Part shown: in pieces, positions 9,307 to 19,047 of the stretch | Layout of the letters: each line of letters starts with the position of its first letter | Position numbering within the stretch: position 1 is the first letter of the stretch | From: Hyphomonas sp. | GTDB lineage: Bacteria; Pseudomonadota; Alphaproteobacteria; Caulobacterales; Hyphomonadaceae | Assembly: GCF_017792385.1 (NCBI RefSeq) | Contig: NZ_CP051230.1 | Span: forward strand, 372,001-436,000 | Length of the DNA: 64,000 nt | Direction of reading: 5' to 3' | Program-made: the position numbers and the translations under genes | Notes under the pieces: model-generated | What the model was told of the DNA's origin: nothing | Seen by the model: the letters and a program-made list of their open reading frames with translations, nothing else | The model's database searches: none

Positions 9307-9467
9307 GTCCTGTCGTCCCCATCGGCTGCGTATCTTCATGACTAGAGAAACGAAGATGAATACAAGTCAACGAACCAGGCCGGGTCAGAGCTTTTGATCA
9401 TTTTGCGAGATCGTCTTGTGAATGGTTGCTTGGCTGGCCTATTGTTTGACGAGAGGGGGATAGGCTC

Positions 9468-10301
9468 ATGAAATCACTCACCAAATTCGTGCTCGCCAGC
9501 ATCGGTGTATTTCTGGCGCTGTCGCTTCCGGTGCACGCGCAAGGGACGTGCCCGAAAGGCCGCGAGCTTGTGAACACGCTGGTCAATTCGATCAACGCCA
9601 TCCCGGGCGATCCCAACAAGACCAAGGCCTATGCAATCATATACTGGAAGCGCGCGACCTATCAGGTCTACGAGGACGTGAACCTTCTCGGGGTCCTCGA
9701 TGGTTGCAGCTATCCGAAAGGAAATTGCGGTCTTCCGGATGACCTGTCCGGAACGCGCTTTCAGCAATTGGTGGACTATCAGGACGCCGTCTATGCCTTC
9801 CGAAAAGGCAAGACCAGTTCTGAGCCGCGTGTTCCGATGAGTGCGCCATTCCCTGATGACGGCATGCTTGACTGGGCTGAAGGGGTTCTGGGCTGCACCA
9901 CATCCGAACCTGCACCCGCCGCGCCTCAGCAAGCGGCGCCAGACCCGAAATGGGTTGGCTATGACGCCGCACGTCAGGCAGGCGGCGATCAATTTTACCA
10001 GTGGTGGCGCAAAAATTTTGAAATGCGGCGAACCGCAGATGCATTCGAGCTTTGCCGCAAATTCGGATCTTCGAGCTATGAGTGCGGTCTGGTCGCTGAA
10101 TGGACCTATCTGAATTCAGGGCGCAATCCCTATACGGGCGGCACCACCCAGACCTTCAATGGGACCTATTCAGATCAGGACCGCGGCTACAATGCGGGCT
10201 ATGAGGGCACCGTGCCGAAGCCGACCTATACCCCGCCAACGTCAAACGAGCCACGATGTTATGATCAGGGCGACGGGACGGAAAAGTGCTTCTACGACTG
10301 A
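9468..10301 (+). CDS. Secreted cysteine-containing protein, function unknown
   Basis: A 277-residue protein with a clean signal peptide (about 1-25, ending PVHA before QGT). The mature protein holds nine cysteines, a Pro/Ala hinge near 148-158 (EPAPAAPQQAAP) and a C-terminal segment rich in Tyr, Gly and Thr. The periplasmic or outer location is inferred from the signal and the paired cysteines. It lies opposite the small lipoprotein gene, 161 bases away, and almost abuts ispG tail to tail. I do not recognise a domain. Confidence 0.65.
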   Translation: MKSLTKFVLASIGVFLALSLPVHAQGTCPKGRELVNTLVNSINAIPGDPNKTKAYAIIYWKRATYQVYEDVNLLGVLDGCSYPKGNCGLPDDLSGTRFQQLVDYQDAVYAFRKGKTSSEPRVPMSAPFPDDGMLDWAEGVLGCTTSEPAPAAPQQAAPDPKWVGYDAARQAGGDQFYQWWRKNFEMRRTADAFELCRKFGSSSYECGLVAEWTYLNSGRNPYTGGTTQTFNGTYSDQDRGYNAGYEGTVPKPTYTPPTSNEPRCYDQGDGTEKCFYD

Positions 10302-10310
10302 AGCCGGGGC

Positions 10311-11447
10311 CTATTCAGCGGCGACGGTCTCACCAGCCTCGCGCGCACGGCGCATGGCCTCCGCCTTCTGCTCCACCAGCCCGACAATATGCTCGACCAT
10401 GTCGGCATTGGAGACATTGTGGTCCGGCCGGCCGGACACGAACATCTTGCCGCTCTCCTTGCCGCCCCCGGTAAAGCCCAGATCGGTCAGCGCGGCTTCG
10501 CCCGGGCCGTTCACGACACAGCCGATGATCGACAGGCTGATCGGTTCGGAAATATGCGCCAGACGCTGTTCAAGCAGTTCCACCGTCTTGATCACGTCAA
10601 ATCCCTGGCGGGCGCAGCTGGGACAGGCGATGATGTTCACCCCGCGCGTACGCAGACCCAGCGATTTCAGCATTTCGAAACCGACCTTTACCTCCTCGAC
10701 CGGATCGGCCGACAGCGACACGCGGATCGTGTCTCCGATGCCGGCCCAGAGCAGTGCGCCCATGCCGATAGAGGATTTCACCGTCCCGGTGCGCAGGCCG
10801 CCCGCTTCGGTGATGCCCAGATGCAGCGGCGCATCCGTGGCCTCGGCCAGTTGCTGATAGGCCGCAACGGTCAGGAACATGTCGGATGCCTTGACCGAAA
10901 TCTTGTATTCGTGAAAGCCGAGATCATCGAGAATGCGGGCATGGTCCAGCGCGCTCTCGACCATGGCATCCGGGCACGGCTCGCCATATTTTTCCAGCAG
11001 GTGGCGCTCCAGAGACCCCCCATTCACCCCGATCCGGATGGAACAGCCATTCGCTCGCGCAGCCGCGACCACTTCCCTCACCCGGGCTTCAGACCCGATA
11101 TTGCCGGGATTGATGCGCAGGCAGGCGGCGCCGGCATCAGCGGCCTCAATGCCCCGTTTGTAGTGGAAATGGATATCGGCCACGATCGGCACCGGGCTGG
11201 CCCGGCAGATTTCCGGCATCGCGGCGGTTGCCTCTTCGGTCGGGCAGGACACACGCACAATATCAGCCCCCGCTTCTGCCGCACGTTCGATCTGCGCGAT
11301 CGTGGCGGCCGCATCCTCGGTCGGCGTGTTCGTCATGGTCTGCACGGCGATGGGTGCGTCTCCGCCCACAAGCACGTTGCCGACGCGGATCTGGCGCGAT
11401 TTGCGGCGCTCGATGCTGCGCCAGGGACGGATTGGATTATGCGACAT
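10311..11447 (-). CDS. ispG: 4-hydroxy-3-methylbut-2-enyl diphosphate synthase IspG
   Basis: IspG (GcpE) reductively converts the cyclic intermediate MEcPP to HMBPP in the MEP isoprenoid pathway, using a 4Fe-4S cluster. The 378-residue protein has the TIM-barrel N-terminal domain and the cluster ligands Cys275 and Cys278 (CPSC) and Cys310 (GCVVNGPGEA); the fourth ligand is the Glu in that last motif. It follows the RodZ-like gene in the same direction after about 65 bases, a pairing also seen in other proteobacteria. Confidence 0.97.
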   Translation of the reverse strand: MSHNPIRPWRSIERRKSRQIRVGNVLVGGDAPIAVQTMTNTPTEDAAATIAQIERAAEAGADIVRVSCPTEEATAAMPEICRASPVPIVADIHFHYKRGIEAADAGAACLRINPGNIGSEARVREVVAAARANGCSIRIGVNGGSLERHLLEKYGEPCPDAMVESALDHARILDDLGFHEYKISVKASDMFLTVAAYQQLAEATDAPLHLGITEAGGLRTGTVKSSIGMGALLWAGIGDTIRVSLSADPVEEVKVGFEMLKSLGLRTRGVNIIACPSCARQGFDVIKTVELLEQRLAHISEPISLSIIGCVVNGPGEAALTDLGFTGGGKESGKMFVSGRPDHNVSNADMVEHIVGLVEQKAEAMRRAREAGETVAAE

Positions 11448-11512
11448 GGGCGCGGGGTCCTGTCCGGTGGGTGTCCAGCCTCACATGGCCGGTGTGGCCG
11501 GTCATGACAAGC

Positions 11513-12451
11513 CTATCGCGTCGCCTTGTTGCCGCCATTGGCAGCCATTGCCGGCGTCGCCGCATCGGCCGCACGGCCAATCTGGTCATCAATGCTGGCA
11601 GAAAAGACCGGCGCGCCTTCGGGGCCGAGCGGGCCTACCGTAATGTCGCCAACACGCCATTCGAACGCCCCGCCATCCCGCGCCGAAACGGTCCAGCCAG
11701 CCTGCAGCCGAGGAAAATAGCTCTCGCCAGCGGCCATGACGCGGCTGCGGAAAATCGTGCCATCGGCGCCGCGTACTTCCAGCCAGCCCTGTTTCACGGC
11801 CACCAGTTCCAGCGGCAAATTCTTCGGTACCGGACGGCTGGCCGCGTCGGCTTCCGCAAACAGGCTGTCGCGCGCGCCATTCACGGCCACAACGCCGGTC
11901 TGCGGCGCCAGTTCAACACTTGGCCGCACCATCTGCGAAACGCCGACAGCGCCAGCGCCCAGGGCGATCAGAACAGTGGCCGCGGCCAGCGCCAGCGGCC
12001 AGCGCGAACGCTCCGGCGCGATGTCGCCGATTTTCGGCACCGGCGCATCACTGTGCACTTCTTCGACAGCGCCGCACTCCTGACTATAGACGCGGATCAC
12101 ATCCTTCTCGGGAAGCTTCAGATATTTGGCATATGTGTTCAGGATGGCGGACAGATAGCCGCCACGCGGCAACTCGCCGACTTCCATGCGCTCGATCCAC
12201 ATGAGGTAGTCCTTGCGCATCAGCGTGTCACGGGACACGTCGGCGATCTCCAGCCCCAGCGTCTCGCGCACGCGGCGCAGGACCTGGCCCATGCGCAGGC
12301 TTTCGCCCTCATAGGCGCGGGTCCGGAAAATCTCCATGGCCCGTTCGCGCGGCGTCAGTTCGGCATCTGGCGATTGCACACCGGCGTCCGGCGCAGACAT
12401 GTCCTGGATGTCGTCGCGGTCTTGCTCAGGTGTCAGGTCGTCGTGTGCCAT
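11513..12451 (-). CDS. RodZ-like protein: Xre helix-turn-helix, one TM segment, C-terminal DUF4115-like domain
   Basis: The order of parts matches RodZ-type shape proteins: a cytoplasmic helix-turn-helix (LRMGQVLRRVRETLGLEIADVS and following), a single transmembrane segment (WPLALAAATVLIALGAGAVGV), and a periplasmic beta domain whose LELVAVKQGWLEVRGADG strand pattern is typical of DUF4115. RodZ links MreB to the wall elongation machinery in rods; that role here is inference. The start is uncertain: in-frame ATGs lie at 12514, 12466 and 12451. A TATAAT reads leftward at 12525-12530, which would put a transcription start almost on the 12514 ATG, so I chose the shortest form. Confidence 0.8.
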   Translation of the reverse strand: MAHDDLTPEQDRDDIQDMSAPDAGVQSPDAELTPRERAMEIFRTRAYEGESLRMGQVLRRVRETLGLEIADVSRDTLMRKDYLMWIERMEVGELPRGGYLSAILNTYAKYLKLPEKDVIRVYSQECGAVEEVHSDAPVPKIGDIAPERSRWPLALAAATVLIALGAGAVGVSQMVRPSVELAPQTGVVAVNGARDSLFAEADAASRPVPKNLPLELVAVKQGWLEVRGADGTIFRSRVMAAGESYFPRLQAGWTVSARDGGAFEWRVGDITVGPLGPEGAPVFSASIDDQIGRAADAATPAMAANGGNKATR

Positions 12452-12544
12452 ATTCTTCCAGCTCATTGATACAGTGAGAGGGCTTTCCCCACTGCCGCGC
12501 AATTTCTGGTCCATGAATGTGGTTATTATATGGGCCAGTCCGCA

Positions 12545-14809
12545 TTAACCATCAGAAAGCTCGACGCCATGATCGGCCGCCAAGGCTAACACTTGGTTAC
12601 GGAAATCCTGCTCCGGTGTCTCAAGCGCAGACAGGAAGTCCGGCCTGAATGCCGTCAGGTCCAGCGATCTTATCATCTGCTTGACGGGCCCGATAGAGCC
12701 TGCCGACATCGACAATGTGGTAAAGCCCAGCGCCACGAAACACAGCGCCGACAGGGTCGATCCGGTCGCCTCACCGCAGGCCGACATCCGGATTCCGTGC
12801 TGCTCGCAGGATTCAGAGACACTTTTCAGGAACCGCAAGGCACTCGGTGACACCAGGTCGTAACGATCCGACACATGCGGCGTCATGCGGTCGGCCGCAA
12901 AGAAGAACTGCATCAGATCATTGGTTCCGACCGACAGGAACTCGGCCTTGCCCGCCAGTTCCGGCAGTCCATAGGCCAGGGCCGGGGTCTCCAGCATCAC
13001 GCCCACTTCCACCCGGGACGGTCTGCGACCGGTGCGCCGGTCAGACCATTCCAGCTCCTTCTCCAGAAGGGCCCGGGCTTCGTCGAATTCAGACGGAACC
13101 GTCACCATCGGGAACATGACGGTCAGCGGTCGTTCCCCGGCGGCCCGGATCAGGGCGCGTAGCTGGCGCCGGAACAGGCCCTTGTGGTCCAGCGCAAACC
13201 GGATGGACCGCCAGCCCAGAGCCGGGTTCTCCTCGCGTTGCAGGTTCAGCGCGGGCAGCACCTTGTCTCCGCCCAGGTCGACGGTCCGGAAAACGACCGG
13301 CTTGCCACCGGCCTTGTCCAGCACCCGCTTGTAGAGGTCGATCTGGTCGTTCACCCGCGGCAGGGATTCAGACACAAGGAACTGGAACTCGGTCCGGAAC
13401 AGGCCGACCCCGTCGGCCCCCGCCTGTTTCATCATGTCCATGTCGAGATCGAGCCCGGCATTCAGCATCAGGGAGACATCGGTCCCGTCGCGCGTGCGCG
13501 CCGGCAGATCCTTCAGCGCCTCATAGGCCGCCTGGCGTTCCGACCGCAGCGAGACGCGGCCCTTGTACGCATCGTACAGGGAGTCATCCGGCCGGATGTG
13601 CAGGGTCCCCTCCTCTGCATCCACGATCACCCAGTCGCCCTGATCGATCCGCGTGGTCAGTCCGGCGATGCCGCCCAGCGTGGGAATGCCCAGCGCGCGC
13701 GCCACGATGGCGGCGTGCGAGGACGCCGCCGCTTCCTCCATCAGGATCGCGCGCAGGCCGGTATTTGAATATTCCAGCAATTCCGCCGGACCGAGCCGGC
13801 GGGCCACCAGCACGCTGCGCTCCTCGCTGATCTGCGGCTTGCCTTCTTCGCCGCCCAGAATGCGCAAAAGCCGGTTGTCGAGGTCTTCAAGGTCATGCAG
13901 GCGTTCGCGAAGGTAGGGGTCCCGCGCGCTTTGCAGCCGGGCCCGGTGTTCGCGGCGGGCCCGGTCGACCGAGGCCTCCGCCGACAGGCCGGATTTGACC
14001 CCTTCCTGCAGCTTCTCGGCCCAGGACGGGTCGTGTGCCAGCAGGCGGTAGGTTTCCATCACATCGCGCGGATCCTCGCCCAGCGCCGCCCCATCCAGCG
14101 CCATCATCCGGTCGATGGAGGCCTTCAGCTCCTTCATCCCTTCGGACAGGCGCTCGCTTTCGGTGCGCTGGTCTGCCGCGAAGAACTTGGCCGCCGGAAC
14201 CACGGGATCGTGCAGCACGGCGCGGCCATAGCCCAGCCCGTCGCAGAAGACACGGCCTTCCAGCGAAACGGTGTTGCGCTCGCGCTTTTCATCGCCGCCA
14301 TTGTTCAGCGCATCCGGATTGATGCGATCGACAATCTCGGCCAGCACCATGGCGATGGTCTGGAGATTGTCGACTTCCTCGTCATCATAGGCCCGCTCGG
14401 TCCGGTTCTGCACGGTCAGGACGCCGATGACCCGGCCACCCCTCAGGATCGGCACGCCGAGAAAGGCGTGGAACGGGTCTTCGCCGGTTTCCGGCCGGTA
14501 GGAGAAGGAGGCGTGTCTCGGCGCATCCTGGATCGCCATCGGTTCGGCCCGGCGCGCGACCAGGCCGACCAGGCCTTCATTCGCGCTCAGTCGCGTGGCG
14601 GCGACAGCATCTGCCTTCAGGCCCTCCGTCGCGATCAGCAACAGCGCGCCATCCTGCAATCTCAGATAGATCGAACAGACATCCGCCACCATGGTCGAGG
14701 CAATCAGCCTCACCACCTTGTCGAGCCGCGAGCGTGTTTCGCCTTCCTCCGCCATGACCTGGCGGAGCCGGTTCATCAGCAGTCGCGTCGCGGGCAGATT
14801 ATAAGGCAT
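12545..14809 (-). CDS. ptsP: Phosphoenolpyruvate-protein phosphotransferase of the nitrogen PTS (EI-Ntr)
   Basis: A 754-residue EI-Ntr. A GAF domain fills residues 1-165, the EI N-terminal HPr-binding domain follows, and the phospho-accepting His365 sits in SSHAAIVARALGIPTL. The C-terminal TIM barrel binds PEP, with VGLFRTEFQFL and the metal-binding GTNDLMQF segment. It passes phosphate from PEP to NPr and on to EIIA-Ntr, a regulatory rather than sugar-import chain. It follows lysC by 26 bases, the usual alphaproteobacterial order; no NPr or EIIA gene is in the window. Confidence 0.95.
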   Translation of the reverse strand: MPYNLPATRLLMNRLRQVMAEEGETRSRLDKVVRLIASTMVADVCSIYLRLQDGALLLIATEGLKADAVAATRLSANEGLVGLVARRAEPMAIQDAPRHASFSYRPETGEDPFHAFLGVPILRGGRVIGVLTVQNRTERAYDDEEVDNLQTIAMVLAEIVDRINPDALNNGGDEKRERNTVSLEGRVFCDGLGYGRAVLHDPVVPAAKFFAADQRTESERLSEGMKELKASIDRMMALDGAALGEDPRDVMETYRLLAHDPSWAEKLQEGVKSGLSAEASVDRARREHRARLQSARDPYLRERLHDLEDLDNRLLRILGGEEGKPQISEERSVLVARRLGPAELLEYSNTGLRAILMEEAAASSHAAIVARALGIPTLGGIAGLTTRIDQGDWVIVDAEEGTLHIRPDDSLYDAYKGRVSLRSERQAAYEALKDLPARTRDGTDVSLMLNAGLDLDMDMMKQAGADGVGLFRTEFQFLVSESLPRVNDQIDLYKRVLDKAGGKPVVFRTVDLGGDKVLPALNLQREENPALGWRSIRFALDHKGLFRRQLRALIRAAGERPLTVMFPMVTVPSEFDEARALLEKELEWSDRRTGRRPSRVEVGVMLETPALAYGLPELAGKAEFLSVGTNDLMQFFFAADRMTPHVSDRYDLVSPSALRFLKSVSESCEQHGIRMSACGEATGSTLSALCFVALGFTTLSMSAGSIGPVKQMIRSLDLTAFRPDFLSALETPEQDFRNQVLALAADHGVELSDG

Positions 14810-14835
14810 GGTCAGCCTGTATGTCGCAGCCCGTG

Positions 14836-16083
14836 TCAGGCAGCGTCAAGACCGAATGCCGTGTGGAGGGCGCGAACTGCCAGTTCAGTATAGGCATCTG
14901 CGATCAGCACGGAAATCTTGATCTCCGAAGTAGAGATGACGTCAATGTTGATCCCTTTCTCGTAAAGGGCCTTGAACATTGTCTCGGCAACGCCGGTATG
15001 ACTGCGCATGCCGACGCCGACAATCGAGATTTTCGACACGTCGCGCACAACTTCGAGGCGCTCATAGCCGATTTCGTCGCTCATCTGCTCCAGCGTGTCC
15101 TTCGCGATCGGGCTGTCCCGGTCGGTACAGGTGAACACCATGTTGGCCCGTTCCGGACCGCGGGCCTGTGCCTGGACGATCATGTCCACATTGACCCCTG
15201 CCCGGGCCAGCGCCGAGAAGATCTTGGCCGAGATGCCCGGCTTGTCCGGGACGCCGTAAAGCGTGACCTTGGCTTCGTCCCGTGAATAGGCAACACCGCT
15301 GACAACCTGTTTTTCCACGATTTCTTCCTCTGAGCAGACAATGGTTCCCGGGTTCGGCTCGCCCGGCTTCACGAAGCTGGACAGGACCCGGACCGGGACA
15401 TTGTGATTCATCGCCATTTCCACAGACCGGGTCTGCAGCACCTTGGCACCGAGGGAGGCCAGTTCCAGCATCTCCTCGAACGAGATCTTCTCGATCCGCT
15501 GCGCCTTCGGCACGATCCGCGGATCGGTCGTGTAGACGCCGTCGACATCGGTATAGATATCACAGACCTGCGCGCTGAGCGCAGCTGCAACGGCGACCGC
15601 CGACGTGTCCGAGCCGCCCCGGCCGAGCGTCGCGACGCGTTCATCATCGGTCACGCCCTGAAAGCCGGCAATCACGGCGATCTCCCCGGCATCCACCGCA
15701 TCCGGCAGCTTGGTATCCTCGAACCCCATGATGCGGGCGCGGCCATGGCTCTTGTTCGTCTTCAGCCGCAATTGCCAGCCCAGCCAGCTGCGCGCCTTCA
15801 GGCCACGCCGGCGCAGGGCCAGCGCCAGAAGGCCGGCCGTCACCTGCTCGCCGGAGGCCACGACCACGTCATACTCGTCGTCGAACTGTTCGCGCGGCAG
15901 GCCATCACCCGCGGCGCCCTCGGCATAGGCCACAAGCTTGTTGGTTTCGCCGGACATGGCAGACACGACCACGGCCATGTGCTCGCCCTTCGCGGCGCGG
16001 GCGGCAACAATGTCCGCCACATTCGCGATGCGATCGAGGTCCGCGACCGATGTGCCACCAAATTTCAGAACCGTGCGCGCCAT
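14836..16083 (-). CDS. lysC: Aspartate kinase
   Basis: Aspartokinase phosphorylates aspartate, the first step to lysine, threonine and methionine. The 415-residue form starts at MARTVLKFGGTSVAD, the canonical kinase N-terminus; the reading frame stays open far upstream but that part overlaps ubiG and is not coding. The kinase domain includes GRGGSDTSAVA and the DVDGVYTTDPR segment. Two ACT domains in the C-terminal about 150 residues (VTLYGVPDKPG, ISIVGVGMRSHTGVA) bind feedback amino acids. ubiG diverges from it, with 93 bases between. Confidence 0.96.
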   Translation of the reverse strand: MARTVLKFGGTSVADLDRIANVADIVAARAAKGEHMAVVVSAMSGETNKLVAYAEGAAGDGLPREQFDDEYDVVVASGEQVTAGLLALALRRRGLKARSWLGWQLRLKTNKSHGRARIMGFEDTKLPDAVDAGEIAVIAGFQGVTDDERVATLGRGGSDTSAVAVAAALSAQVCDIYTDVDGVYTTDPRIVPKAQRIEKISFEEMLELASLGAKVLQTRSVEMAMNHNVPVRVLSSFVKPGEPNPGTIVCSEEEIVEKQVVSGVAYSRDEAKVTLYGVPDKPGISAKIFSALARAGVNVDMIVQAQARGPERANMVFTCTDRDSPIAKDTLEQMSDEIGYERLEVVRDVSKISIVGVGMRSHTGVAETMFKALYEKGINIDVISTSEIKISVLIADAYTELAVRALHTAFGLDAA

Positions 16084-16176
16084 TTCGCCCCATATCCTGT
16101 CGTCATCCCGGGATATTCCCCTATATTCGCCCTCATAGGGGGTGTTCCCCGCCGGATCAAACAGGTTTCTTGAACT

Positions 16177-16953
16177 ATGACAGTAGCAAAAGACGGGGCG
16201 AGCCCGGCCCCTGCCACGCCCAGCATCGATCCGGAGGAAGTCGCCAAGTTCTCCGCCATGGCCGCTGACTGGTGGAACCCGCGCGGCAAGTTCCGCCCGC
16301 TCCACAAATTCAACCCGGTCCGCCTGCGCTTCATCCGCGACACGGCCGAACAGCATTTCGGCATTGCCCCAAACGCAAAGCGCCCGCTGGAGGGCCTGCG
16401 CCTGCTCGACATCGGGTGCGGCGGCGGCTTGGTTTGCGAGCCGATGACACGCCTCGGCGCCACGGTGACCGGCGTCGACGCGTCCGAGGCGAACATCAAG
16501 ACGGCCCTGACCCATGCACAGGAACAGGGGCTGGACATCGATTACCGCGCCGGCACCGCCGAAGGCCTGATCGAGGTAGGCGAGCCGCCATTCGACATCG
16601 TGCTCAATCTCGAAGTCATGGAACATGTCGCAGACCCGCACCAGTTCCTGAAGGATACAGGAGGCCTCGTGAAGCCCGGTGGCCTGATGATTGTCGCCAC
16701 GCTGAACCGCACGGCCAAGGCGCTGGCGACGGCGGTCATCGGCGCGGAATACGTACTCGGCTGGCTGCCCCGCGGCACGCATGACTGGTCGAAATTCGTC
16801 ACGCCGGATGAGGCGGATGCCGGTCTGGTTGCTGCCGGCCTGGTGACAGAGCCCGCCATCGGGGTCTCCTACAATCCGCTGGCCGACAGCTGGAAACTCT
16901 CCGGCGATACCAAGGTGAACTACATGATCATTGCCCGGAGGCCCGCCGCATGA
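16177..16953 (+). CDS. ubiG: Ubiquinone biosynthesis O-methyltransferase UbiG
   Basis: UbiG carries out both SAM-dependent O-methylations of the ubiquinone ring. The 258-residue protein has the family opening (EEVAKFSAMAADWWNPRGKF, then PLHKFNPVRLRFI), the SAM-binding LLDIGCGGGLVCEPM, and the acidic VTGVDASEANI. The conserved NRTAKA and the C-terminal THDWSKFV segment also fit UbiG. Its last four bases (ATGA) overlap the start of the DUF924 gene, so the two are translationally coupled. Confidence 0.96.
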   Translation: MTVAKDGASPAPATPSIDPEEVAKFSAMAADWWNPRGKFRPLHKFNPVRLRFIRDTAEQHFGIAPNAKRPLEGLRLLDIGCGGGLVCEPMTRLGATVTGVDASEANIKTALTHAQEQGLDIDYRAGTAEGLIEVGEPPFDIVLNLEVMEHVADPHQFLKDTGGLVKPGGLMIVATLNRTAKALATAVIGAEYVLGWLPRGTHDWSKFVTPDEADAGLVAAGLVTEPAIGVSYNPLADSWKLSGDTKVNYMIIARRPAA

Positions 16954-17561
16954 CCCATCTGCCCACACATGAGGACGTGCTGGCCTACTGGATCGGCGAC
17001 ACCGCCGCCACAGCCGATGGCTTGCAGGAGAAACACAAGCTCTGGTTCGGCAAGTCCGACCAGACCGATGCCGAGATCCGCGACCGGTTCCTGGGCCTGC
17101 TCGAACACCTCTCCCATGTGCCGAATGCGGATGACTGGACCAATATCGGCCCCCACGGCCGTCTCGCAGCGATCATCGTGCTGGACCAGTTCAGCCGCAA
17201 TCTGTTCCGGGGAGAGGCCCGCGCCTTTCACCAGGACTCCCTCGCCCTCCGTCTGTGCAAGGACGGGCTGGCCCTGAAGGAAGACGAGGGCCTCGGCGAG
17301 ACCGAGAAAGTGTTCTTCTACCTGCCGCTTGAACATTCCGAATCCCCGGACGACCAGGCCCGCAGCGTGGCCCTGTTCAAGCAGCTGGCCGAGACGGCCC
17401 GCCCGGAATTCCGCGACTTTGCCGACAATACATATGATTATGCGCTCCAGCATCAGAACGTGATCGAACAGTTCGGCCGGTTTCCGCATCGCAACGCAGC
17501 GCTGGGACGCCAGACAACGCCGGACGAAGCCGAATGGCTGGCCGAAGGCGGCGGCTTCTAG
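16950..17561 (+). CDS. DUF924 family protein
   Basis: A 203-residue all-alpha protein of the DUF924 (YPO-type, TPR-like fold) family. Signatures are the N-terminal VLAYWIGD, the metal-site-like LIVLDQFSRNLFRG equivalent (IIVLDQFSRNLFRGEARAFH), FFYLPLEHSES, and the C-terminal RFPHRNAALGR ending with WL. No biochemical role is established for the family. It overlaps ubiG by four bases and converges with the GPH transporter gene, sharing four bases at the stops. Confidence 0.92.
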   Translation: MTHLPTHEDVLAYWIGDTAATADGLQEKHKLWFGKSDQTDAEIRDRFLGLLEHLSHVPNADDWTNIGPHGRLAAIIVLDQFSRNLFRGEARAFHQDSLALRLCKDGLALKEDEGLGETEKVFFYLPLEHSESPDDQARSVALFKQLAETARPEFRDFADNTYDYALQHQNVIEQFGRFPHRNAALGRQTTPDEAEWLAEGGGF

Positions 17562-18928
17562 TCCAGCATTTCCGGGCCGCGCGGATCCAGGCTCTTGCTG
17601 ATATCCTGCTGCATGGACCGGGTCAGCGTGTAACGTGAGGCAACCAGCGCGGCGAGGCCATACAGGATCACCGGCAACACGCAGAAAACCAGAAGCAGGC
17701 CGTGCAGCGCCCCCGGCGAATTCTCCACGCCCGGCCGGAACCCGGCCACCCGGCCCAGCACGAAATACCCGATCCCGAAGGCCAGACTGCTGCCGATCTT
17801 GTAGGCACTGGTCAACAGGGAATAATAGATGCCGGCCCGGTTCTCCCCGGACCGTGCGGCCTGGTATTCGACCACATCGGCCGCCATCGAGCGCGCGATC
17901 ACGACCGGCGCGCTGAACGCGGCCCCATTGACGAGTGCACCAATCAGCAAGGCCCAGAACCCGCCCCCTGCCCGGCCGGCGATGTAGTAGATGACATAAC
18001 TCGACATCCCCATGATCACCGCGCACAGGAATGCCGTATGCTTTTCCGTGCGGGCCGAGAATTTCAGCCAGAGCGGCAGCGCCGCAACCGCCGTTGAGAA
18101 GAAGATCATCAGAATCACGCTGGCCATGGAATCCGACAGGCCGAACACGTATTCCGCCACGAACAGATAGTTCGACGCGGTGATTGCCACGGCGGTCCCG
18201 ACCAGCAATTCCATCGCCAGGACAACGCCCAGGAACTTGTTGCGCAGGGCCGCAATCATTGCCGTCAGGTCGAACTTCATCGCCTCGCCCCGGTCCCCGC
18301 GCATCGGATTGTCAGGCACGAAGGTGCAGGACAGGAAGGCAACGATCGGAAGCGAAATCAGCAGGGCCCAGCCCATCACCGCGACCTGACCGAACCGGTC
18401 GACCTCGAACCCCGACACTGCGAGAATCGCCGGCACGGCCAGCAGCGCCAGCATCGAAACGATGCTGATCACTTCCGCCCAGGTGAAGAACCGGGACCGG
18501 TCATCATAATCGGTTGCAATCGCGGGCACCCAGGCGGACCGGGCCGTCTGCAGGAGCGTGAAGCCGACATAGAACAGGATCATCCAGACGACGAAATAAC
18601 CCGGTCCTGCCCCCCGTTCCGGCATGTAGATGAAATAGGTGGCCAGCCCCAGGATCGGCACGCTGAGCACGATCCAGTGGCGCACACGTCCCCACGGGCT
18701 GCGATACCGGTCCACCACAAACCCCATGACCGGATCGGTCATGATGTCCCAGAAACGCAGCACCATGAACAGGAAGCCCGTCAGCTCCAGCCCAAGGCCG
18801 ACCTCATTCGCATAAAGGGGAGCCAGATAGACAGCCAAGGGCAGCCCTACCCCTGCCAGTGGTATGCTGAGCGAGGAGAAAGCAAGCACTCTCGGTAAGG
18901 ACAGGCGCGGGCCACGTGCGTCAGTCAT
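17558..18928 (-). CDS. GPH-type (glycoside-pentoside-hexuronide) MFS transporter
   Basis: A 456-residue inner-membrane transporter with about twelve helices. The first helix pair ends in RFWDIMTDPVMGFVVDRYRSPWGRVRHW, the GPH-family loop in which the D-x-x-x-D-P-x-x-G pattern distinguishes it from other MFS proteins. GPH members carry sugars with sodium or protons; substrate cannot be read from sequence. No glycosidase is adjacent, though an M20 peptidase diverges from it. Confidence 0.85.
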   Translation of the reverse strand: MTDARGPRLSLPRVLAFSSLSIPLAGVGLPLAVYLAPLYANEVGLGLELTGFLFMVLRFWDIMTDPVMGFVVDRYRSPWGRVRHWIVLSVPILGLATYFIYMPERGAGPGYFVVWMILFYVGFTLLQTARSAWVPAIATDYDDRSRFFTWAEVISIVSMLALLAVPAILAVSGFEVDRFGQVAVMGWALLISLPIVAFLSCTFVPDNPMRGDRGEAMKFDLTAMIAALRNKFLGVVLAMELLVGTAVAITASNYLFVAEYVFGLSDSMASVILMIFFSTAVAALPLWLKFSARTEKHTAFLCAVIMGMSSYVIYYIAGRAGGGFWALLIGALVNGAAFSAPVVIARSMAADVVEYQAARSGENRAGIYYSLLTSAYKIGSSLAFGIGYFVLGRVAGFRPGVENSPGALHGLLLVFCVLPVILYGLAALVASRYTLTRSMQQDISKSLDPRGPEMLD

Positions 18929-19047
18929 GGGCTCAGCCTGCCCGCGAAAAACGTGACGGCCAAGTCATTTTTTTGTTCGCCGAACGCTTGACGTCGCGGC
19001 GGCCGGGGCTGACACGGAAGGAAACACGTTTGGAGGGAACGGATACG

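Noticed and set aside
14836..16968. Aspartokinase as a 710-residue fusion
   Set aside because: The extra 295 codons overlap ubiG on the other strand, and the kinase begins with its canonical N-terminus at 16083.
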